11,236 nt of DNA from an uncultured Alistipes sp. (GTDB lineage: Bacteria; Bacteroidota; Bacteroidia; Bacteroidales; Rikenellaceae), in the NCBI GenBank assembly GCA_900550925.1, contig URTU01000063.1, positions 1-11,236 on the forward strand, given 5' to 3'. The position numbers were made by a program, and so were the translations under genes. A model generated the notes under the pieces. It was not told the DNA's origin and searched no databases. It saw only the letters and a program-made list of their open reading frames with translations. This document shows positions 7,213 to 11,236 of this stretch, one piece after another; positions within the stretch are counted from its first letter, which is position 1, and every line of letters begins with the position of its first letter.

Positions 7213-8614
7213 TTACGTTGAAGGTGATGAAACCGCCGTGTTTGCCGCGGCCGTAGTCTATTCGTATGTTGACACGGTGTTTGAATTCCCACCGGTATCC
7301 TATTCCGTAATCGGGCAGTGTGCGCTTCCACTCGAACTGGCTGAATTTCGGGAATACGTTTCCGGCACCCACCCAGACGGCTATGCCGTTTCGGCGGTAG
7401 ATCTTCTGACGCAGTTCGAGCTGCGTTTCGATCATGGCCTTGTCACGGTAACGGCCCCTGTAGTATCCGCGCAGGCGGTAGCCGCCGCCGGCCTGTGCCA
7501 TCATGCACCACGGAACCTCCTTGCCGGAGTTGTACTCCATGTAGAAGTCGAAGGCCAGGATGCCGCCCTTCCAGACGCGCTGGTAGTAGTCGGCCGTGAA
7601 GGTCGTGCGCCAGAATGTTTCGGAACTGCTCATGAAGGCCGGAAAGACCATCTGTTTCAGATTGACGTAGACACCCTTGTAAGGATTCTGGATGAAGTCG
7701 CGCGAGTCGTACTGCAACGATACGCCGACGCCCGTATTGGTATATTTTGCGCTCTGGCCCAGAAGGTAGTCTGGGCGCTTGAACTTGTGCCCGTTCATGT
7801 ACGAGAAGCTGACGGCCGCACCTATATATGTGTTGGGAAGGATGTTGTACTGGTATTCGGCATCGAACTGGTAGCTTTTCTGGACCATTGACGTGGCGGT
7901 AGAATCGCGGCCCATGTCGTAGCCGATTCCCCAGAATGCTTTGGGCATAGAGTTGAAGTATGTCTCATAGCTCACGCGATGGCGGTCGTGATCGATTATG
8001 TTGAGGCCGCCGACGCCCAACATGTAGAATCCGGATGTCGAGAGCGTGCCGAAAACGGTCACATTGGATGGCGGGGTGATCGTATCGCTGCGGTCGATCC
8101 GGTATAGGCCCGAGGCCAGCAGTCCGAGGGTGAATTTTGTGACACCCGAGTAGCTGGGGCCGACGATCCACGAGAAATCTATCTTCTTGTGTTTTGTCTG
8201 GTCCTCGTTCGAGTCATCGAAATAATCGATCAGTTTCCGGAAGATCGAGCGCCGTTTGACCGTATCGTTCGACGCTGCGGCAAGCGAATCCGGCACCTGC
8301 ATAAGTGCCGTATCGGCGGGTGCCGTGAGAAGGGTATCCGTCGGGTTGTCCCGTAAGGGATTCGTATCTGGAGCCGTGGTTCCGGCCTCGGGCGTGAGCA
8401 GCAGTTCCGAATCGGTATTCGGTGCAACTGGCTGTTCGACTGAGAGTTTCTGTCCGGATGTCTCGGTTGCACTTGGCGCGGTGACGGTTGATGATTGGTT
8501 GACTGGAACAAGCGTATCGCCGTCGTTAGCCAGACTGTCGGGTTGCTGTGCCGATACAGGCAGGATACAGGTCACGAGGAGGAGTATCGTCGCGACGGTT
8601 TGCGTAAGTTTCAT
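7199..8614 (-). CDS. Omp85/BamA-like outer-membrane beta-barrel protein without POTRA domains
   Basis: This 471-residue protein starts with a signal peptide (MKLTQTVATILLLVTCILPVSA, cleaved near residue 22). A low-complexity Thr/Ser/Ala/Pro/Asp-rich linker spans about 24-118, then a basic stretch, then a barrel of about 145-471. The barrel has bacterial surface antigen (Omp85 C-terminal) features: YDSRDFIQNPYKGVYV (302-317), the GGGYRLRGYYRGRY block (377-390) resembling the VRGF/Y loop-6 motif, alternating aromatic strands and a terminal Phe. There is no space for POTRA repeats, so it is a barrel-only relative and not BamA or TamA itself. Its ATG overlaps the stop of the YtfJ-like gene (TAATG), and its 3' end overlaps the transferase gene by 14 bases. 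The linker carries repeated D-S/T-hydrophobic triplets that fit the Bacteroidetes O-glycosylation motif. The barrel family is firm; the function (lipid, protein or other traffic) is unknown. Confidence 0.88.
   Translation of the reverse strand: MKLTQTVATILLLVTCILPVSAQQPDSLANDGDTLVPVNQSSTVTAPSATETSGQKLSVEQPVAPNTDSELLLTPEAGTTAPDTNPLRDNPTDTLLTAPADTALMQVPDSLAAASNDTVKRRSIFRKLIDYFDDSNEDQTKHKKIDFSWIVGPSYSGVTKFTLGLLASGLYRIDRSDTITPPSNVTVFGTLSTSGFYMLGVGGLNIIDHDRHRVSYETYFNSMPKAFWGIGYDMGRDSTATSMVQKSYQFDAEYQYNILPNTYIGAAVSFSYMNGHKFKRPDYLLGQSAKYTNTGVGVSLQYDSRDFIQNPYKGVYVNLKQMVFPAFMSSSETFWRTTFTADYYQRVWKGGILAFDFYMEYNSGKEVPWCMMAQAGGGYRLRGYYRGRYRDKAMIETQLELRQKIYRRNGIAVWVGAGNVFPKFSQFEWKRTLPDYGIGYRWEFKHRVNIRIDYGRGKHGGFITFNVNEAF
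8255..8338 (-). repeat. Degenerate octapeptide repeat with O-glycosylation-like triplets in the Omp85-like linker
   Basis: Residues 93-120 of the barrel protein contain four D-S/T-hydrophobic triplets, DTL (93), DTA (101), DSL (109) and DTV (117), each exactly eight residues after the last. Two more, DSL at 26 and DTL at 33, lie near the signal peptide. The triplets fit the D(S/T)(A/I/L/V/M/T) motif known for Bacteroides O-glycoproteins. Residues between them are not conserved, so this is a spacing pattern rather than a DNA repeat. Confidence 0.7.
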
Positions 8615-9144
8615 TATCTGTATTTTTCTACGAATTTATAGAATTCATCGATGTCTGCCTGCGACATTTCACCCTTGTGCATGTATACCAGTTCGCCATC
8701 CTTGGAGACGATCATCAGTACGAACTGGTTGTTGCAGTCGCCCAGTCCCCAGGCTTTCGGCAGTATGCGGTTGTTGTCGGCCAGGATTGTGGCGCCGTTC
8801 TTCGCGGTACGCTTGCGGGCTATGGTGCGCACCAGTCCGTTCGGGAACATCGGGGCATCCTTCAGGTTTATGATCCCGAATCCGTACAGGTTGTCGCTGG
8901 CAACCTGATGGTTGGCCTCCATGTCGTCGGTGAAGGCCTGGTTCTGTTTGTGCTTGTCGGGATCTACATAGAAGATCATCAGATTCTTTTCACCGAAATA
9001 GGGTAATTTGGCCGGGTTGTTGTTGAGATCCGTAATTTCGACGTTCGATATCTTTTTTGCCTGTTTGAGCGGTTGGGCCTCGATGGCAGTAACGGTCGCC
9101 AATGCTGCCAGTGCAATAGTCAAGCTTTTGGTTTTAAGTCCCAT
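8614..9144 (-). CDS. YtfJ-like periplasmic thioredoxin-fold protein
   Basis: This 176-residue protein has a signal peptide (about residues 1-23, ending IEAQ) and a single thioredoxin-like domain. The C-terminal half resembles the YtfJ family: INLKDAPMFPNGLVR (92-106), GATILADNNRILPKAWGL (117-134), LMIVSKDGELVYMHKG (143-158) and a final helix beginning SQADIDEF. The usual redox CxxC site is missing. The equivalent position after the first strand reads FYVDPDKHKQ, and C137 is the only cysteine of the whole protein, so thiol-disulfide exchange is unlikely; a peroxiredoxin-like or binding role is possible but unproven. It is the first gene of a three-gene minus-strand operon, and its TAA overlaps the next ATG by one base. 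A TAACTTTG -7 box at 9234-9241 gives it a leader of about 80 bases. The family match is moderate. Confidence 0.75.
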   Translation of the reverse strand: MGLKTKSLTIALAALATVTAIEAQPLKQAKKISNVEITDLNNNPAKLPYFGEKNLMIFYVDPDKHKQNQAFTDDMEANHQVASDNLYGFGIINLKDAPMFPNGLVRTIARKRTAKNGATILADNNRILPKAWGLGDCNNQFVLMIVSKDGELVYMHKGEMSQADIDEFYKFVEKYR

Positions 9145-9174
9145 GATGTTTCTGTTCGCTAATAAAGTTGTTAA

Positions 9175-9208
9175 CTACGGACGTTTTCGGACACCAGGTC
9201 CCGCGTAG
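9175..9208 (-). promoter_or_regulatory. Possible alternative hairpins in the leader of the YtfJ-like operon
   Basis: In plus-strand coordinates, CTAC-GGAC (9175-9182) can pair with GTCC-GTAG (9198-9201 and 9205-9208) with a three-base bulge. A second GGAC (9189-9192) can instead pair with the same GTCC. The leader could therefore form two mutually exclusive stems. No known riboswitch is recognised, and short GC stems arise easily by chance. Confidence 0.25.
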
Positions 9209-9233
9209 CCGTGTCAAGTGTTAATATCAGCCG

Positions 9234-9241
9234 CAAAGTTA
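9234..9241 (-). promoter_or_regulatory. Bacteroidetes-type -7 box of the ytfJ-like/omp85-like/ept-like operon
   Basis: On the minus strand the sequence reads TAACTTTG, matching TANNTTTG, 90 bases before the YtfJ-like ATG. The region just upstream is AT-rich, but no good -33 TTTG is seen at 19-21 bases. It is the only such box in the gap downstream of the DoxX gene. Confidence 0.55.
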
Positions 9242-9268
9242 TGCAAAAAATTAAGAAAATGAACATGT

Positions 9269-9296
9269 TTGGTTTCGGAACGGCCTTTTAAACCAA
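9269..9296 (-). terminator. Weak hairpin after the DoxX-family gene
   Basis: TTGGTTT (9269-9275) and AAACCAA (9290-9296) form a perfect seven-base-pair stem starting 13 bases past the DoxX stop codon. The stem is AT-rich and the following minus-strand sequence has only a late T-rich stretch, so it is at best a weak terminator. Confidence 0.3.
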
Positions 9297-9308
9297 AATT
9301 ACCGCCTT

Positions 9309-9776
9309 TTAGGTATCTGCATGATTGTTGCCGGAACGGGTTGGTCGCGGTCGCCGGTACGGGAAGAAAAGCATGTCGAGGGAGTAACGGCCGCCGCCGC
9401 TGATCAGCAGCGCGATGTATACGCCAATGTAGATGAACGACAGTTCGCCGTCGGCGAAACTCTTGTCGGGAAACGTGAGAAAGGTGGCCGTGAACATGCC
9501 TGCGATCAATGGAATGGTAGCCAGCCGTGTCATCAGCCCCATGATCAGCAGGGCCGAACAACCCGCTTCGATGATTATGATCAGGTTGAACGAGGCGACG
9601 CTGCCGATGTGCAGCGGGTCGGGAAAGGAGTCGACAATGGCATTGTAGTCCTGGATCTTCCCGATTACGTGTGTGAGCATCATGGCGCCGATGAAGATGC
9701 GTAGAAAGAGTGTCGCCGAATCGAACAGCCGGTTGTCCGACAATTTCGAAAAAAGTGTTTTCAGACGTCGTTCCAT
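9309..9776 (-). CDS. DoxX-family membrane protein
   Basis: This 155-residue protein begins MERRLKTLFSKL and has four hydrophobic segments, at about 21-40, 60-82, 85-102 and 113-132. The DoxX family pattern is visible: LRIFIGAMMLTHVIGK after the first helix, EAGCSALLIMGLMTRLATIPL across helices two and three, and a final GGGRYSLD before a basic tail. DoxX proteins are small inner-membrane proteins of unclear function; some relatives act in thiol or quinone redox processes, and none of that can be read here. The ATG at 9776 is preferred over an in-frame TTG at 9824, which would add 16 polar residues. The gene diverges from mtgA. No clear promoter box was found in the short divergent gap on this strand. 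Confidence 0.85.
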   Translation of the reverse strand: MERRLKTLFSKLSDNRLFDSATLFLRIFIGAMMLTHVIGKIQDYNAIVDSFPDPLHIGSVASFNLIIIIEAGCSALLIMGLMTRLATIPLIAGMFTATFLTFPDKSFADGELSFIYIGVYIALLISGGGRYSLDMLFFPYRRPRPTRSGNNHADT

Positions 9777-9866
9777 ATCTGCACGAACCTTGATTTTACT
9801 TGATTTTATATGCTTCGCAGACAATTATCCTGCCAGCCGGATGTGCGGCTTTCGAAATATCTTGAT

Positions 9867-9874
9867 TATCTTTG
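9867..9874 (+). promoter_or_regulatory. Bacteroidetes-type -7 box upstream of mtgA
   Basis: TATCTTTG matches TANNTTTG and ends 27 bases before the ATG at 9902, giving an expected leader of about 20 bases. It also argues against an in-frame TTG at 9872 as the mtgA start, because that codon falls inside the box. No convincing -33 element was found. Confidence 0.55.
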
Positions 9875-9901
9875 TGCATTCGTTCGAAAGTGCGGGACGT
9901 G

Positions 9902-10657
9902 ATGCGCAGAGTCTTGAAGAGAATATTCCGGATTGCCTTACGTACGGTGGCGGTGCTGATAGTGGCATCGCTGGTGGTGACGTTGCTATACCGATGGGTC
10001 AATCCGCCGGTTACGCCGCTCATGCTGTCGAGGGCCCTGCACGGGGCTCCGATCCGGAAGGAGTGGGTCGGCCTCGATGAGATCTCGCCGTCGCTGGTCC
10101 GGGCCGCCGTCGCCTCCGAAGACAATAATTTCCTGGGGCATCGCGGTTTCGACCTCGGTGCGATTTATGACGCCATCGACGAGCATCAGCGCGGAAAACG
10201 CCAGCGCGGGGCAAGTACCATCTCGCAGCAGACAGCCAAGAATGTCTTCCTGTGGAGCGGCCACTCGTGGGTGCGCAAAGGGCTGGAGGTCTATTTCACC
10301 TTCCTGATCGAACACCTGTGGGGCAAGGAGCGTATCATGGAGGTCTATCTGAACGTGGCCGAGATGGGTGAAGGCATATATGGTGCCGAGGCAGCCGCAC
10401 AACATTGGTTCGGTCGGCCGGCATCGCGTCTTACGCAGCGGCAGTCGGCGCTTCTGGTGGCCTGCTTTCCGGATCCACGCCGCCGCAATCCTTCGCGTCC
10501 GACAGCATACCTGAACCGCCGCGCCTCGCAGATCGAGGCCCTGATGCCCAAGATGGGGAAGATAGCCTTCGACAAGCTGACAATCTCCGAGGCACGCGAA
10601 CGGTACGACGAATACATGGATAAAAAACAGCGCCAGCATGAACGCAGAAAAAAATAG
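9902..10657 (+). CDS. mtgA: Monofunctional biosynthetic peptidoglycan transglycosylase (GT51)
   Basis: This 251-residue protein has a basic N-terminus, one signal-anchor helix (about residues 11-29) and a periplasmic GT51 domain (about 45-215). It has no penicillin-binding transpeptidase domain. GT51 motifs are complete: ASEDNNFLGHRGFD (71-84) with catalytic E73, RGASTISQQTAKNVFL (102-117), RKGLE (125-129) and KERIMEVYLNVAEMGEGIYG (142-161). The enzyme polymerises lipid II into glycan strands on the outer face of the inner membrane. The length is normal for MtgA. The ATG at 9902 follows a TATCTTTG -7 box; the longer TTG start at 9872 would lie inside that box. The 3' end overlaps the phosphatase gene by 20 bases, so the two are probably co-transcribed and may be translationally coupled. 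Confidence 0.94.
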   Translation: MRRVLKRIFRIALRTVAVLIVASLVVTLLYRWVNPPVTPLMLSRALHGAPIRKEWVGLDEISPSLVRAAVASEDNNFLGHRGFDLGAIYDAIDEHQRGKRQRGASTISQQTAKNVFLWSGHSWVRKGLEVYFTFLIEHLWGKERIMEVYLNVAEMGEGIYGAEAAAQHWFGRPASRLTQRQSALLVACFPDPRRRNPSRPTAYLNRRASQIEALMPKMGKIAFDKLTISEARERYDEYMDKKQRQHERRKK

Positions 10658-11189
10658 TCAGAATACCTCGGGCCCGAATCGTAAACCGTCTTTGGAGACT
10701 CCAGCCGAGAAGCACTCCGTACTGTTCGTATGTCTTGGTAATATATGCCGGTCGCCGGCGGCCGAGGAGATATTCCGTACGATAGTGACCCGGAACGGCG
10801 ATTCGGATCGTTTCGAGATAGATTCGGCCGGTACATATTCGGGACACGCCGGCGATCTGCCGGACCGACGTATGCGGATGGCTGCCTTCGGGCGCGGATA
10901 CCGCCTTACACACCGGGCGCGTCCGGTGCGCCGCGACGATTTCGAACGTTTCGACACCATCGTCAGCATGGACGACAGCATCTACGAAGCGCTGCACCGG
11001 CTGGCTCCCGACCGCCGTGCCGCGGAACGTATCGTGCGGATGACCGATTACTGCCGCCATCATGCCGGCGTGCGTTACGTCCCCGATCCATATTACGAAG
11101 GCCCATCCGGTTTCGAACTTGTACTCGACCTGCTTGAGGATGCCTGCGAGGGGCTTTATGATTCGCTGCGGAAGGATATGGAGCGGTAG
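10638..11189 (+). CDS. Low-molecular-weight protein tyrosine phosphatase
   Basis: This 183-residue protein is a cytoplasmic class II (LMW) protein tyrosine phosphatase. After a polar N-terminal extension of about 26 residues comes the phosphate loop VLFVCLGNICRSP (28-40), with nucleophile C32 and phosphate-binding R38 in the CX5R(S) pattern. The conserved DSAGT (62-66) follows, and the general-acid motif DPYY (150-153) lies near the C-terminus with D150 as the acid. All catalytic residues are present, so it should be active; substrates are unknown. In other bacteria such enzymes reverse tyrosine phosphorylation of polysaccharide-export kinases, or act on phosphoarginine or small molecules. 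The ATG at 10638 is the only reasonable start and lies within the 3' end of mtgA. No terminator is visible in the 47 bases left after the TAG. Confidence 0.93.
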   Translation: MNAEKNSQNTSGPNRKPSLETPAEKHSVLFVCLGNICRSPAAEEIFRTIVTRNGDSDRFEIDSAGTYSGHAGDLPDRRMRMAAFGRGYRLTHRARPVRRDDFERFDTIVSMDDSIYEALHRLAPDRRAAERIVRMTDYCRHHAGVRYVPDPYYEGPSGFELVLDLLEDACEGLYDSLRKDMER

Positions 11190-11236
11190 TTGAGTCCGCT
11201 GAAAGGCATTAAACCGTGTAAAATAAAATCGGGGCG

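Noticed and set aside
7133..7891. Plus-strand open frame (252 codons) opposite the Omp85-like gene
   Set aside because: It is antisense to well-conserved barrel strands and its own translation has no recognisable domain.

Overview
The window reads as chromosomal DNA from a Bacteroidales bacterium, most likely Rikenellaceae/Alistipes-like. The grounds are: a GC content judged by eye to be a little above half; several promoter -7 boxes of the Bacteroidetes form TANNTTTG; a FeoA-FeoB fusion followed by a small FeoB-associated cysteine-rich protein; and a 58-residue histone H1-like protein of the type found in Bacteroides relatives. The genus is an inference. I see no insertion sequence, phage, CRISPR array, tRNA or rRNA.

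Layout. A plus-strand AspT/YidE-type transporter (161-1825) converges on a minus-strand iron-uptake pair: a FeoA-FeoB fusion (2105-4747), then a small membrane-anchored Cys-rich protein (1881-2105) whose start codon overlaps the feoB stop. A 389-base divergent region holds the feoB -7 box and a well-formed promoter for the histone H1-like gene (5137-5313, plus). That gene ends at a strong hairpin terminator, and two more perfect inverted repeats lie before the end of the next operon. The next operon, on the minus strand, has three overlapping genes read from high to low coordinates: a periplasmic YtfJ-like thioredoxin-fold protein (8614-9144), a POTRA-less Omp85-type outer-membrane barrel (7199-8614) and a phosphoethanolamine-transferase-like membrane enzyme (5539-7212). 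Upstream lies a DoxX-family membrane protein (9309-9776, minus). It diverges from a plus-strand pair with overlapping ends: a monofunctional peptidoglycan transglycosylase (mtgA, 9902-10657) and a low-molecular-weight protein tyrosine phosphatase (10638-11189).

How it fits together. Most genes serve the cell envelope: ferrous iron import, peptidoglycan polymerisation, outer-membrane barrel and lipid or glycan decoration. The content is largely core and housekeeping, and no clearly new multi-gene system is visible. The points most worth a second look are the roughly 95-residue Ala/Thr/Glu/Pro-rich insertion inside FeoB; the Omp85 barrel's N-terminal linker with predicted O-glycosylation triplets spaced exactly eight residues apart; the tight three-gene envelope operon; and the cluster of hairpins at the convergent junction.
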